A stretch of DNA of 64,000 nt from Anastrepha obliqua (Eukaryota > Arthropoda > Insecta > Diptera > Tephritidae): positions 34,618,001-34,682,000 of the forward strand of contig NC_072893.1 in the NCBI RefSeq assembly GCF_027943255.1, given 5' to 3'. The translations under genes and the position numbers were made by a program. Under the pieces are notes generated by a model that ran no database searches, was not told the origin of the DNA, and saw nothing but the letters and a program-made list of their open reading frames with translations. The stretch's first letter is position 1. Every line of letters begins with the position of its first letter. Below, one piece after another: positions 33,201 to 45,854 of this stretch.

Positions 33201-36200
33201 TTATTTAAAGATATATGTGCATATGGAGGACAGATATAACTTAAAACATATTTTAACAGAACCAAAATAAACAAAATCAACCAAACCAACAAAGTCAAAA
33301 CCAACAAGATGTAAAACCTGCAGTTGATGCGAATCAGGCAGCTGTTAAAAAGGATTTGGACTCCCAACAACCACAACAACAGCAGCCTGCGCCGCAACAA
33401 CAGCAGCAGCAGCAGCAACAACAACAACAGAACCAACCACGTAATCAGCAACTAAATCAACAGCAACAACAGAACCAACCACGTAATCAGCAGCTAAATC
33501 AACAGCAACAGCAACCGCAGCACCAAAATCAAAATCAGAATCAGAATATGAATCAACAGAATCGTGGTCGTGGTGGTGGTGGCGGAGGAGGAGGTCATCA
33601 AGGTGGCCATCAAGGCGGTCACCAGGGTGGTGGCCTTGGTGGTAACCATGGAGGTGGCCCTGGGGGTCATCAAGGCGGTCAAAACAGGGACCGTAGTCGT
33701 GGTGGACGAGGTGGTCCCGGCGGCGGTGGCGGGAACCAAGGAAATGGTCCCTACAACAGGAGCGATGAATTCTTTATTGGGCAACGTGTGCGAGCAATTG
33801 GAGGGCCAACACACGAATTACCACCAGTCGAAGCAACCGAAGAACCTAAATTTTCCGGCCGTAATCGTTTATATGTTGGTAATCTTACCAATGATATTTC
33901 AGAAAACGAGTTGCGTGAAATGTTTAAACCATACGGTGAAATTGGCGAAATATTTTGCAATGCAGAGAAAAATTTTACATTCCTTAAATTGGATTTTCAT
34001 GCAAATGCTCAACGTGCTAAACGTGAATTGGATGGCACCAATCGCAAGGGACGCCAATTACGTGTACGCTTTGCGCCAAATGCCACTATTCTTCGAGTGA
34101 AAAATTTGACACCTTTTGTATCCAATGAACTATTATACAGAGCTTTCGAAATTTTCGGTCCCATCGAGCGTGCAAACGTTGTTGTCGACGATCGTGGTAA
34201 ATCTACCGGTGAAGGAGTTATTGAATTTGCTAAAAAATCATCGGCAAATGTTTGTCTACGTTTTTGTAATGAAAAATGTTTCTTCCTCACCGCTTCTTTA
34301 CGACCTTGTGTGGTCGAGCCATTTGAAATTAATGAAGATGATGACGGCTTGCCAGATAAGTCTTTGAATAAAAAATCACCGGAATTCAATCATGAACGCA
34401 GCGTAGGACCACGATTTGCCGAATTAGGTTCATTTGAACACGAATACGGCACCAGGTGGAAGCAATTACATGAATTATACAAAACAAAGCAAGATGCACT
34501 GAAACGTGAACTTAAAATGGAGGAGGAGAAACTAGAAGCCCAGATGGAGTATGCACGTTATGAACATGAAACAGAGCTGCTCAGACAAGGTAAGGGTCGT
34601 AATAATATATATTTAAAAAAAAAACTAACAATATGTTTTACATACAGAGTTGCGCAAACGTGAATCAGATAATGAGCGAAAGAAGATGGAGTGGGAAATG
34701 CGTGAGAAGCAAGCTGAGGAGATGCGCAAACGCGATGAAGATAACATGCGCCGTCAGCAAAGTGAAATGCAGACTCGTATGTTGCGCCAAGAAGAAGAAA
34801 TGCGTCGCCGTCAACAGGAAAATACCTTATTTATGCAAGCACAACAACTAAATTCGTTGCTTGATCAACAAGAAGGCTTTGGCGGCAACAATAGTGGAGG
34901 TGGAGGAGGAGGAGGTAATAATTTCGATAATTTTGGCCGAGCATCAAACAATTCGCCATTTGAATTCAGAGGTAAACTAACTATCTGACTTTAAATGGAA
35001 CGGACTATACTAACGATTAATGAAAGACCCCATTTCTGCACTTTTAGGCGGCAATACCGGTGGTGGTAATGGCAACAGCAGTGGCAATGGGCCCACCAAT
35101 CCTCAGGTACGTTCATTTTTCGATCTCTTCTTGCGATGAAGTTTCTAGACATACAAACTCAACAAACATGCTGAAATTAAAATAAAACCGAAGTGAAAAG
35201 CTGTGAAGTGGATCATAATTATGCATCCTATACGCTTTGCAGTGCTTGATCAAGTGAGACACTTGAATCAATCGTATTTTAAAATAGTTTCACAACGAAC
35301 TCATTTTCACCTTTTTGGTGCTTTACATGATGCGTTCAATTATAAATGCGCTTCAAATTAGTAAATTCGTTATATGCTCGATTTTGTAATGGCAACAACT
35401 TATATTTTTAATTTGTAAGCAATAGCAAAAATCAAATGTTCGTATCTGAGGCATATTTAGGACAAAAACGAATAAAAAATAAAACTTTATTTTCACTGTC
35501 TTCAATTTCGTATTGATATGTGAACCTCTTAGCAATTATACCGTCAAAGCTAATACATAAGTTTTGTAGCTGTTATCCGTTTGATGTGTATATGGCGAAC
35601 ATTCTCTAGGAATGCAATGACATTTGGCCAAATGTTATTGAACATTTCGAAGGAACTGCATTGTAAGGTCTAAGTCTTAAGCAAGACAATACATTGTAAA
35701 TGCCTTGAGAGTTCGCCTTAACGCAAAATTGGTCAATAACTTGCTACAAATTGTGTATTTTTTATATCTTTTTTTTTTTTTTTTTTTTTTGCAAATTTGG
35801 TAGCTCATTCGTTTAGGTGTATCACAGAGCAGAGCATGTTGCAATTTGATTTATACAGTGAAGCATTCGAAATTTGTGTACTTATTGATATGAGGCTGAT
35901 ATTTGCTTACTATTGTGAAAAGGAGAAGCATGTTACTTTTATTTACGGTTATATTGCATATATATAAATTACTAAGAAATGTGACGGGAAGTGTGTCTGA
36001 TTGCAACGTCAACTTGAAAATCTAGTTCAACTCTTTGAAGAAGCATATTTGTATTAAAACTTTTGGAACTTGTGTGTTAAACTGAATCGCTAAACAAGCG
36101 TTTTTTTCGTTTTGTAGTTCTAATAATTGAATAGTTTGTGAATTGTGTTGGTGGTGGGCGAATAGTGAACTAAACAAGGCAATTGATTTTGAAATATTGG

Positions 36201-37263
36201 GTTTTGTGGGTTATTCTACCTCTTATGCTGAATTATTTCATCTCGGAAAAAGTGAACAACTCGAAAAAATTTGTCCATTAATACTTCATTCGATGCTGAT
36301 AATATGATTATAAAAACTCTCAAAACTACAGTAAAAGTACGTAATTTGTTTCTTAAAATCACAAACGTTGAAACCCTTTCTTGACTGAAGGGTTAACGCA
36401 AAAAAAAAAAAAAATAGTTGTATGCAAGGGATGATGTTTTTGGGCCAAATAATGCTTAAATAAGCTTTATTCTACTGGTATTTTGGGTTGGGGTGATTCA
36501 ACAACAATCGGCATTTTGTTGCAAAGCAAAATATTTATGAGCTTATCGTGTTATAATCTATCTTTCAAGATTTTGAGATTCGATATTGTATTGCTTACAT
36601 TTAATAGATAAAATCAAAAACATTTCAGTTTTTAGGAATACATATAATGAAAATTTGCATAAAATGTGTTCGAGATTTTGGCTTCTGATGAAATACTATC
36701 AGAACTGAAGTTTTTATTGAATACAGCAAAGATGTCAAAAACAAACCAATTCCTTTGGGAAGTGTACTGCATTAGTTAAGTTAATTATTCTCAGATGTGC
36801 ATTATGTGTATGTACGAAGAAGCTTGGAACATGTAAATTTTATTCTTGTTTTTTGAATTTTAATCATCGAAAGCTTTTATTTATGAATATGCTTTAAAAA
36901 GAGTTTGGGTTTTTTAGTCATTGCGCTTTAAACACATTTCCTGTGACTTTCATCCTCGAATTATGTAATTAAAAAAAGTATAATATACAACAGCTACATA
37001 TATACATGATTGGTGTGCCACGGTACACCGTTGTGTTGTAGAAGTGTTGAGTGGGCGGTTTACATTTTTTTCGTATACAATTTTTTATTAACTAAAAAGT
37101 TTAACTATAACATTTGCATATGAAATTCTTTATTACATTCACTTGCGAATAGGATTCGTTTTCATTTGAATTTGGTGGTGGTAACCAAAACCAAGGTGGC
37201 AATCAGCGCGGTGGCAATAACAACGGAAACAATAATCCATGGGAACGAAGAAGACGTTTCTGA
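30226..37263 (+). CDS. nonA: NonA, DBHS-family RNA-binding protein (main isoform)
   Basis: Exons 30226-30555, 33260-34589, 34648-34971, 35048-35106 and 37153-37263 join without a phase error to 717 residues. NonA is the fly member of the NONO/SFPQ/PSPC1 family, nuclear proteins acting in transcription, splicing and RNA retention; Drosophila mutants have visual and courtship-song defects. In order: Asn/Gln-rich N-terminus, Gln tracts, a Gly/His-rich RGG-like region, RRM1 (about 311-385; RLYVGNL and NFTFLKLD), RRM2 (384-460; ILRVKNLTPFVSNELLYRAF), NOPS (GLPDKSLNKKSPEFNHERSV, PRFAELGSFEHEYG), and a long Glu/Arg/Met-rich coiled coil. The Gly-rich tail ends NNPWERRRRF. The ATG at 30226 starts MDGIKAEGVNG and matches the short N-terminus expected. 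Confidence 0.93.
30556..33259 (+). other. nonA intron 1
   Basis: 2.7 kb; donor CAG|GTATGT, acceptor TTTTAACAG. It holds a repeat fragment near 31200-31320 (TTTTATTACGTGCTGTGAAC, shared with 41.33 and 47.32 kb) and the foldback element described separately. The first coding exon ends and the next begins inside Asn/Gln-rich sequence. Confidence 0.75.
32017..33149. mobile_element. TTAA-flanked foldback element 5 in nonA intron 1
   Basis: Ends GGTAGTAGTCCGATGTAAAG and, reversed, GGTAGTAGTCCGGTGTAACG, with TTAA at 32013-32016 and 33150-33153. Unlike the other TTAA elements, nearly the whole element is an inverted repeat: for example CTTTCATACACACTACGGC (32585 region) recurs reversed as GCCGTAGTGTGTATGAAAG (32740 region), with CGTTTAAAGTTTCGAC on both arms. 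The arms meet near 32670, and some blocks of the left arm are missing from the right. The transcript would fold into a long imperfect hairpin. Confidence 0.85.
35107..37152 (+). other. nonA intron before the last coding exon
   Basis: 2.0 kb, AT-rich, with a T18 run at 35771. No coding exon, RNA or repeat seen. It separates exon 35048-35106 (ending in phase 0) from the usual terminal exon. The alternative exon at 44278 shares the same phase. Confidence 0.6.
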
Positions 37264-39900
37264 GATTCAGTGTCACCTAAAATGAATGAGCGTGAAAGAT
37301 TTACGCTGGATAGAATGGTCTAAGTGATTATTGTGAACAGATCGAACAATTAAATATACTACTACTGCTACTACCCTAACAACCATACACACAATCAAGC
37401 AGTTGCACGCTGTTATTGGAACATTATGTAAAAGTAATATGTAAAGAACAGAAACTTTATCCAAGGACCATGAATTGATCAACGACAGATAAATAGAATC
37501 AGCAACAACGCAGTCACTTGCGTACATTTTTAAATATTAATAATATGTGTATGCTATTTTAATCCATTTAAATCATAAAGAAAAAAAAATGAAATGTATT
37601 GAAATCACGTACATTCTCTGTAGGCAGGATAAGTTAATTACAAGCTTATATATCTTTGTTTGAAACATTTTAAATGTATAACAATTGATCATAATTCAAA
37701 ACAAAGGAAAATTTCAAAATCACCAGACGCGCGGAATTTAAAGATTTCGTGACGATAACATTTATTGATAAGTCATCAAGTAGTAGTTGAATTTTTGTGT
37801 GGAAGTTGTCTCCCTTTACACGATGTGATCTCTGAGACATTCAGTCCGCGGTTTGCTTCTCTTGACCACGTTGGAAAGTACGAAATACATACCATACATA
37901 TACTTAAAAAAATATTCAATCTGAATTGTCAAATATTCAATCTGAATTACAAAAATTCAGCTTTACCTTTAGTTTTAAGGAATATCATTTTCAATATTTA
38001 ATCAACCACATGCAAAATTTTAAAAATAAACACTCACTCTGATGATGCATACTGACATATATATTATATGTGTATGTGAAAAATCGTTTTGGGGCAACAA
38101 ACTTTAATTCAATTCACTTGTTCGTCTACATTTTTTGTGCAATTTTTGAAAAACAGCCATCTGTTTCTTCTGTAAAAAAAACGAAGCTTACAAGTTGGTT
38201 AAATAAAGTTGTGTTCGCCTCTTGCTGCTACATATGCGTGTGTAATATTTAGTAAAAAAATACTTTACATTGATTTATGTAGACAAACCAACAAAACTTT
38301 TAGTCTAATAATATAAAATAATACATGTTCAACTATATGTAATTAAATGAAAAAAACCATATCTTTCAATTTTAAAATTTGTAAGTTAAAAATTGTAATG
38401 TGGGGGTGGGTGGGTGCGTTTGAATGGGCGTTTTGCATTACGTAGTGTTCGTTTGTTTGAACGGTGTTGGTGATGATGCGGTGGGGGACGGGAATGTGCG
38501 GGCCAAATGTTAGGTGGGTCGAAGATATGGTGTATGTTTGTGTATTTGATGGTAGCGTATGGATTTCTCTTCCTCTACGAATGATTATGATTTCTTTTTT
38601 TTTCGAACTCGTCGAAACGAGTTGAAAATAATACTTGCCTGGCAGTTGTTTTGTCCGAATCGGAGATTGAAAATAATTCTCAAACAATAATATAATTTAA
38701 ATAATCACAAAAGAATTCAACAAAAATTAAGATAAAAGTAAGCTTTCTTTGAAACTATATAATGTAATATATACAATTACTTGTTAAATTTTTGCTGTTG
38801 GAAAATAAATTTCTATGAACAGCAAAAAGAACCAAAAACTGCAAAGGTTTTTTCTCTTTCCTTTTTGGTGTTTTAAAACCCTTTGAAAATGTTGATAGCT
38901 ATTTTCGAGCTCTGGTTTGTATGGTTGCAAACGAGAAGAAAGAAAAACAGTTATGGTTAGATCACGTTTAATTTTAATTGCATTTGCTAATTATTTTATG
39001 TTTCTATCTCTATCTCGAAAAGCACAAATTTGCATGTGATATTTCGTTTTAGCAATTCATTTTTTTGTTAATCCAGTTAAAAAATAGGTTAATTTAAAAT
39101 ACAGTGTGCGTATGTCCGTACAAAAATATGTTCAATTAGTTATATTATACTAAATGGCTACCTGCAGGCAGTATGAGATATCTATACCAGTAGTGAAAGA
39201 ATCTAAAACTCTCAAGAAAGAGGACTTTATTATATGAAAATTTCGAGTTTTCTAAATTCGTATTAAGAAAATTAGACAAACATTATATTTGCATGCAAGT
39301 CAAGTCTGTGAGAGCGCTTCAAGTTTTTCTATCAAATGCAACTTTTTTTTTTTATCTAAATAACTTTGGAAATCACTATTAAGTGTTCCGCACAGGCTAA
39401 AAATAAAAATAGCATCAGAATACATATTTCAGTTTAACGTTTTTAATTTAATTATGTATATAATGCTTTCCTATCTAAACTTTGACTAACTTCCTTTAAC
39501 TGTTGTAACTAATTTTCTTTAAATGGGTCGAGTAGCAAGAAACATGCCACGCGGCTTTTTGTAATTCCTTTTTAAACATTAATCGAATTACTCGCTAGCG
39601 GTGATGCAAATTAATAATACCCGTGATAATTAACTGTCTCAAAATTTAGCCTTGTGACGAAATGATTTGTGACGTAGAATAAAAACCTAATATATGTGTA
39701 GTATATGTTATATATGTATATCTAATCAAAGTGTGACCGCCATAACTTAGAAACTATTTGACTAACTCGATTCTAACAAAGTGCATTGCATGGGCTTATA
39801 ATATAATATTCGCAATATATTCAATAAAATGTATAGTCACGACAATGAGATAACATCTTCGAATCATACTTGTGTTATCTTTTGAGCAAATTGTGGAGGT
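37264..39900 (+). other. nonA 3' UTR and downstream intronic DNA
   Basis: After the TGA there is a candidate AATAAA-like run (37577, CATAAAGAAAAAAAA) but no single clear poly(A) site. G-runs cluster at 38398-38520 (GTGGGGGTGGGTGGGTGC and GCGGTGGGGGACGGG). The 114-codon minus-strand frame over this stretch has no recognisable motif. Confidence 0.4.
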
Positions 39901-40560
39901 GATCGACTCCAAATCAGCCGAATTTGCCTTAATAACGGTTTCACAGTCCATGTTTGCTTTCCTTTGAATTTTTGCTTGATTATTGCCAAAATTTACAAGA
40001 GAGCTGACATCAGGCGACTGAAAACCAATCTAACATTTCAATCCGATTTTGCTGTTTCGGCGAAATCCTTTTTCGGAAAAGCAACCGCAAACATGAACCT
40101 AAACGAGATGCTTAGCAGTGTTTTGAAGCTGTCGATTATCAACAGTACACTACGACCGGACTTATTACGTTTGCCCAATTGCGTTCTTTTTAATGAGAGC
40201 AGCGGTTTTTTCGATGTGCTCCGGAAATTTAGGTCTTTTACACGTAATAAACGTCCTGCTCCACCTTTTCGCAACGATAAGTTTGGCTTTGTCACAAAAA
40301 AATCAATGATCTTCTGATCTTGCTTTGTAGAGGCATATTTTTTGGACATCGACAATGTTTTTAACCGTTGCACCTATTTATTTATAAATTTCTTCGAGTT
40401 CGTCAAATATTTTGATGCAGATGCAAGTGACATTTTTGGAACACTGCTTCAAATCGTTTTTCATACGCGGAACTCATTTTGTAAAAATAACGTACGCTTT
40501 TTAGATTTCTCAAAAAACTAACAAACCGCACAACGCGTATTGCGAAAAAGATACGTCTAT
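39900..40560 (-). mobile_element. degenerate DNA-transposon-like stretch
   Basis: The minus strand reads MSKKYASTKQDQKIIDFF, LSLRKGGAGRLLRVKDLNFR, then RSTSKKPLLSLKRTQLGKRN. Lys/Arg-rich and reminiscent of the DNA-binding part of a Tc1-type transposase, but with no catalytic motif or paired ends. Superfamily uncertain. Confidence 0.3.
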
Positions 40561-42480
40561 TTAACAGCATTTACATTTTTTTTTGTAACGGAGCTCTTAA
40601 GTTTGCATTTTACCGGTCACGCTTCCATTAGACAGACTGTACATAAGTATATACACATATTTATAGAGAAAGCATGGTGCAAAGTAAATATGTTTGTATA
40701 TATGTAAACATATGTATATATATGTAAATATATATATGTATATGTAAATATATATATATATATATGAATTGAATAAGTTACTTCGAGTTTTTGAACTTTT
40801 TTGTCTGTAAAAATTGCAGCAAGATTTTCAATATTCTTCAGCGATTTATCCCTTCAACATGAGGGAACCTTTGGAGGAAAACGCTTTGTTTTGCCTTGTT
40901 AGCCCTAGCCCGGCGATCAAATTTTCTTTTACTGTTACAAATAGAGAACACTTGAAAAAAATTGACCATGAAAAATTTCTTTGAAAATTTTTGTAGGTAT
41001 TTAAATACTCAATAGACAGTAATTAAGTTAATAAGAAGGCAAAAAAATACCTTCTTATGCTTCTCCTTTTATCGTCTGGATAAGGTTGGGCTTGTTCGAG
41101 CTTCAATCATAACCTTAGTGTTGCATGATTTGTGAAAGTATTACGTTCGATTTAAAATTCTGGCAACTTTGTCAAAAACATCACGTTCGCAGTGTCCAAA
41201 ATTCGGCAAATGTTGCGCGCGAATACAAATAGTTTCGCATCAAAAATTTTTTGTTTGCCGAACATTAGAAAAGTATCAGTTGAGCAATTGCAGTGTTGCA
41301 AATTGTCATCAGTGCAGCAGTATTGCCGCTTTTATTACGTGCGTCGAACAAGCCCGTTGTCTAGTTCCAGCCAACCAAGTTATACTCTTGCACATATTTG
41401 GTATCATATCTGTTTTCTGAACCTAAAAATAGCACAAACATTACCAACATTTTAAAGTTTCTTCAGTTAATAAATCCCTATTTTTGAGAATTTTGTAATT
41501 TCTGTTATGTCTTTCACAACATATTTTTTGCATTTTATAAAATCCACCAGACCATTTTTACTTACGGTGAGACACGTTAACGGAACGGAATTATATCCGA
41601 CCAAACATTTTTGGGCAGTGTTTTATTCCATTTATAAACACATTCTCAGCAACTAGTAGGGAAGACTTTACCCCCGCAAGTTTGCATGAAATTAAAGCAA
41701 ATTTAAGCCGTATATTGAATATGGACCGATGAATATGTTAATATGCTAAATGTAAATGCGAAGGAGGGAAGGAAACGTATATTCCAGTATGTTAAAAACG
41801 TACAATTTACGATCAAAAGAAAAACGTTTTCTTGGTATATTTTTGAGTAGTTAGACCAGAAAAAAATTCAAAGTTGCAGTGTTTAATTACCAAGTAAAAC
41901 ATCTCATTATTTAGCATAAAATTTAGGAATGAACAAGAAAAATAAGATTGAGCAGTAAAGTTTTAGCAATATAATTTCAATATATGGCAATAACAATAAT
42001 TATAATAATAGAAATTATGGGAGCAAAAATAAAAGAAAGTATATCGACCCTATTAAATAATTTTTTCTTTATAAAAGCGAAGCAACTTATGTCGGGTAAA
42101 AGCTTAGTCTGCCCCTGTACTGCTGAGTGGTAGGGAGTTGGAATCCATATTTTAGTTATACTCGTAACGCTATTATGTCCGCATGCGTATATATAGCTGA
42201 CATTTTTTTATCACAACAACAGTATTTAGCCTTTTGGCAACTAACAAATATTTCGGTATTTTCTTCAGTAAAAAAAAACAATTGGCCGCACATTTCTTTG
42301 GTTTGTACGATTCTTTGCTTTGTCGTTTCGAAAAAGAGATATATTTACATGTACATATATACATTTCAGCGTTGGATTACTACATAAATTACGAAAAAAT
42401 TTTGGTTAGCTTAAAATTACGAATTTGTAATGTACCTGTTATTAATTGAAGGACAGACAACGGCGTTAAATCAATGTATT
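40561..42480. other. intronic or intergenic DNA with a small inverted-repeat element
   Basis: A TATATG microsatellite at 40690-40765. A MITE-like unit at 41085-41357 has inverted ends GGGCTTGTTCGA and TCGAACAAGCCC; its inner part (CTTTTATTACGTGCG) recurs at 31.28 and 47.32 kb. Otherwise nothing recognised. Confidence 0.45.
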
Positions 42481-43530
42481 TGTGAACTTTCACTAATTTT
42501 TTCACCACTTAATTTAATAAAAAAAAAGTGAGTGGAAATTTCTTATCCACATATGGAGGTTTGAACGGATTTTTCATTTACGATACATAATTTTGACCTT
42601 TATAAAAAAAATTGCGAAGTTATACTGACTAAAAAAATATAAAATTTGTTAACACTAAATGGACAATGTAAAACTTTATGTTTTGGCTTATTTGTTGTTA
42701 TCTACGACTTTGTGTTGTGACCGACGTTGAGACTTAACGACCACTCTTATGACTGGATAAACTATAACATATTTATATAACAAACGTACACCAAATTGGT
42801 TCTAGACGATTTTTAGCGACTCTACAATTAGCTATTCTAAATGGCTCGTTCTGTGGAAGTGTGTGTTACAACTAACTGGAGGACACAACCAATTTTGTTA
42901 AATGAGTAAAAACGTCTAATAAAAATAGCTCTATTCATTGTAATGGATGAGGCGGAGAATTTAAAGCTGCAATATTCAGTAATTAAACATTGTTATTGCA
43001 CAAACAACGACAAGCAATATTGCTGCTTCTTCAACATTTACCAATGAAATATATTGAATGATTCAACTTTGTCTGTGAGAGGTAAGAAAATGCTGCGATT
43101 TTTTACTTTTACTATCAAAAATAAAACAAACAAAAAATTGAAGAATTTACAGAATTGAGTATATTAGTTTGTGTTTTATTCAGTTAAAGTGCAACTACCT
43201 ATGGTAGATAAAAAAAAAGTGGGTTTGGTTTTTTTTTTTTCATTGAATTTGCGCTTTATCTGTATAAAACAATTGAACTCGATGCAAAGTTCTGAAATTG
43301 ATTTGCCGTTTACCTTATTGATAAGTTTTTCTTTTATTCTTTCCTTTTTTTAAGCATTAAGCAAACAAATTATACATATACTATGTACTGGGGCTTTCTT
43401 CAAAATTTCCGAAAGTAAAACTCCTCATCTCAGATATGCCAAAATATATAATGTGAAGACGTAAGAAAATTAAGAAACCAATCTTGTTTATACATACATA
43501 TGTCTAGCTATTTTGCTAATTACATTCTTT
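42481..43530. other. AT-rich intronic or intergenic DNA
   Basis: No coding, RNA or repeat signal that I can support. Confidence 0.35.
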
Positions 43531-43612
43531 TGATGATGAGAGTACTTGTGTTGGGACACAAGTGCAAATGAGGCAACCGGGCGGATTAGCCCATCTCATT
43601 CTGCTCATCATG
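43531..43612. ncRNA. possible structured RNA (three-stem fold)
   Basis: An outer stem ATGATGAG (43533-43540) pairs with CTCATCAT (43604-43611). Inside are a perfect 8-bp hairpin ACTTGTGT-TGGG-ACACAAGT (43544-43563) and a second arm AATGAG/CTCATT (43567-43572, 43595-43600) with an inner GGGC/GCCC pair. Far more regular and GC-rich than its surroundings. Strand and class unknown; it has a C-box-like TGATGA but no D box in place. Confidence 0.4.
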
Positions 43613-44277
43613 TAATACTAACTGTTTCTACTTTCACGAAATTATACGCATAACGAAAATGTGTCAATACGCACTGCCATTATATGCGTTAGGATCATCA
43701 TTGCATAAGAAACATTTTTTTAACTGATTCTCGCTTATTTGTTCGACGTTGTATTAAATGCATATACTTTATATTTAGGGTAATTTAAAGCTCTACAAAA
43801 AGATTAAAATTATCTCTAGCTGACACATTTTGCATGATACATTTTTCAGCAAAACTGTGTATACAATTTTCGATAATAAAAACAAACATATTCTGTGAAA
43901 TGGCATATCTGAGGCTTCTGATATTTTCTGAAAATGAATTTCCCACTTCAATGAAGAAGAATAAAGAGAGATATAAATCTATGAATTGCTTAGTACAAAA
44001 AAATCCTTCTCGCACGAAGATAAGCGAAATGCTTTTCAATCGGAAAAACAAACTAAACTGTTATAACATAATGCTTGACACTAAAAATTGTACAGAAGAA
44101 ACAACTTTGTAAAAAAATATCTTCTATAACGTTCAGTTATCTTAAAAGTTTTCGCGCATTTGAAATTGTGGACATTTACGATTGAAAAACAGTTCGAAGC
44201 GTCAAATCATCGAAACAATAATTTTGCTTTACGACCCACAAACACCATATTAATTTTTTCCTGTATGTATTTTATAG

Positions 44278-44448
44278 AATAATTCTCGAAGACATCAGAA
44301 CAGTGAGCGAACCCACGAAAGGAGAAACGTTCCTAAGGACGTTAGCGAACAGAACGATTTGAAAGCACCGCCTCCACCACCATTCAACTTGGGACAAAAC
44401 GAAGGCGGCCTGCCTTCAGATATCAATTGGAACCTGGTTAAAGAGTAA
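44278..44448 (+). CDS. nonA: alternative C-terminal exon of nonA
   Basis: The acceptor TTTTATAG is followed by an open frame in phase 0, the phase left by exon 35048-35106. It encodes NNSRRHQNSERTHERRN, then KAPPPPPFNLGQNEGG and SDINWNLVKE. Read through, it stops at TAA (44446-44448), giving about 737 residues. Spliced at GA|GTAAGT (44444/44445) to 45385, it reads ELLCASFQCS and stops at 45413-45415, giving about 746 residues. The charged Arg-rich then Pro-rich tail replaces the Gly-rich PWERRRRF end. Drosophila nonA is known to have alternative 3' ends, which supports this reading; use of this exon here is inferred. Confidence 0.65.
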   Translation, partial: NNSRRHQNSERTHERRNVPKDVSEQNDLKAPPPPPFNLGQNEGGLPSDINWNLVKE

Positions 44449-44645
44449 GTTTTGCTGACTTTACACTCTTCAATAGTTTTTTTGGATGTGATTTAGGCGA
44501 TTTTGCATGAAAACATAAAGCTTTTTAAATTAATATGTAGTATGGTTGTTAAAAATATTAAAATAGAATAGAACAGTTTGTTAGAATTTTGTCGGAATTC
44601 GATATTTTTTTTAGTGCATATGCATAACAGCCAGGTCTATACTAT

Positions 44646-44735
44646 TATAACTGACGTGGATTTATATCCGGCAAAGGACTGTCACATCACACCAGCAGTA
44701 TTCTAAAAATATGTATTTATGTGGAATGTTTAACG
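44646..44735 (+). mobile_element. hairpin SINE-like repeat, decayed copy
   Basis: GTGGATTTATATCCGGCAAA, GGACTGTCACATCACACCAG and TGTGGAATGTTT match the element's middle part. No tail. Confidence 0.6.
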
Positions 44736-44929
44736 GAAAATCGATATAGAAAGTTACAGTGAGAGTATAAATATTCTGTAACAGCATTGAATTTAAGAAA
44801 AAAATCTTGGCGTTTACCCTAATTTGAATGAGAAATTGCTTAAACAGTGTTAAGCACGTATGCGCCAAAAGAACATACTTTTATTTAAATTAGTAAATGA
44901 CCCGCCGCCTTAGTTGTAGCAGTTCACTA

Positions 44930-45180
44930 GTAACCGCCGTATCCGAATGGCTTGGTGTATGACTCACATTATTGTGCCCAGGTTCCACTTCATTAGGATG
45001 TAAAGAGGCTCATTTACACCTGGAGTCCCATTATGGTGTCACTTGTTTGTGCTCTAATTTCCCCCTCATAGGTGGGATACGGCACACTAGACAGGGCTAG
45101 TTTACTGGGGCGGCAGCCCTTGGTCGGGAAAAACCCGAGTCATTTCGGTAACGTCGCCCCGGCTGCCCTCATTATTTTCA
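44930..45180 (+). mobile_element. SINE-like pieces with a tRNA-like head
   Basis: CCGCCGTATCCGAATGGCTT resembles the head of the tRNA-derived SINE at 52.16 kb. It runs into GGGCTAGTTTACTGGGGCGG and CAGCCCTTGGTCGGGAAAAA, a module also seen reversed at 21.84 kb. Confidence 0.5.
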
Positions 45181-45854
45181 CTGCTTATTTAGCAAAAAAA
45201 AAGTGTTAAGAGAATACAGTGCCGCATTCATACATGAACTTCATATACATTATTATTTTTTGTTCTTTTGTTTTGTGGCAGTAGTGTTAATTTAGCTTTC
45301 TTTATCATCTACATGCTCTAGTTTTTTAGCGAAATTAACTTTTTACAATTGTACCGAGTAATTGATTTATTCTTTTCATTGCAGGCTTCTGTGTGCTTCA
45401 TTCCAATGTTCATAGAAAGAGAAAGAATGAGTCACTGCGTGGAAAAAAGCGTAGCAGAACTCTTGAGACGTTTGTTGAATGCTCTGTTGTCACCCAATGG
45501 TAAGTTCACTAAATTTAATTGACTAAGTAACTACTATCAGATTATATTGCTTTCTATGATTATAACAACGGATCTAATTACTGAAAACCTTACCTTACTT
45601 ACAATAACACTGTTGATTTATTCTAAATGAGATTACAAATAAAATTAATTCGTATCTTTAACTTTTCACCTATATATACATCTCTAATTGATTTCTACGA
45701 TCTCATTTCTTGCAGATAAACATCATAAGTTGGTTTAAAAGTTAAGGTAAGTTTTGAAATTTGATGGGAAGAATTAAGAAATAATTTGCTAGGGTTTGCA
45801 ATTAGAATATAATATAATAATTTTAGGTGTGCGGTTTAATCTTAAGGTCTTTTG

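Noticed and set aside
33494..34389. Other-frame ORFs inside nonA exon 2, including a 178-codon plus-strand frame
   Set aside because: Out of frame with RRM1, RRM2 and NOPS; explained by low-complexity GGT and CAA repeats.
38343..38687. 114-codon minus-strand frame downstream of nonA
   Set aside because: His/Thr/Pro content follows the G-run cluster on the other strand; no domain, start context or splice partner.
45550..45640. A possible seventh C/D snoRNA (CTATGATTA ... ATTACTGAAAA)
   Set aside because: The C-like and D boxes are only about 25 nt apart, and no second D box falls at the expected distance from exon 45716.
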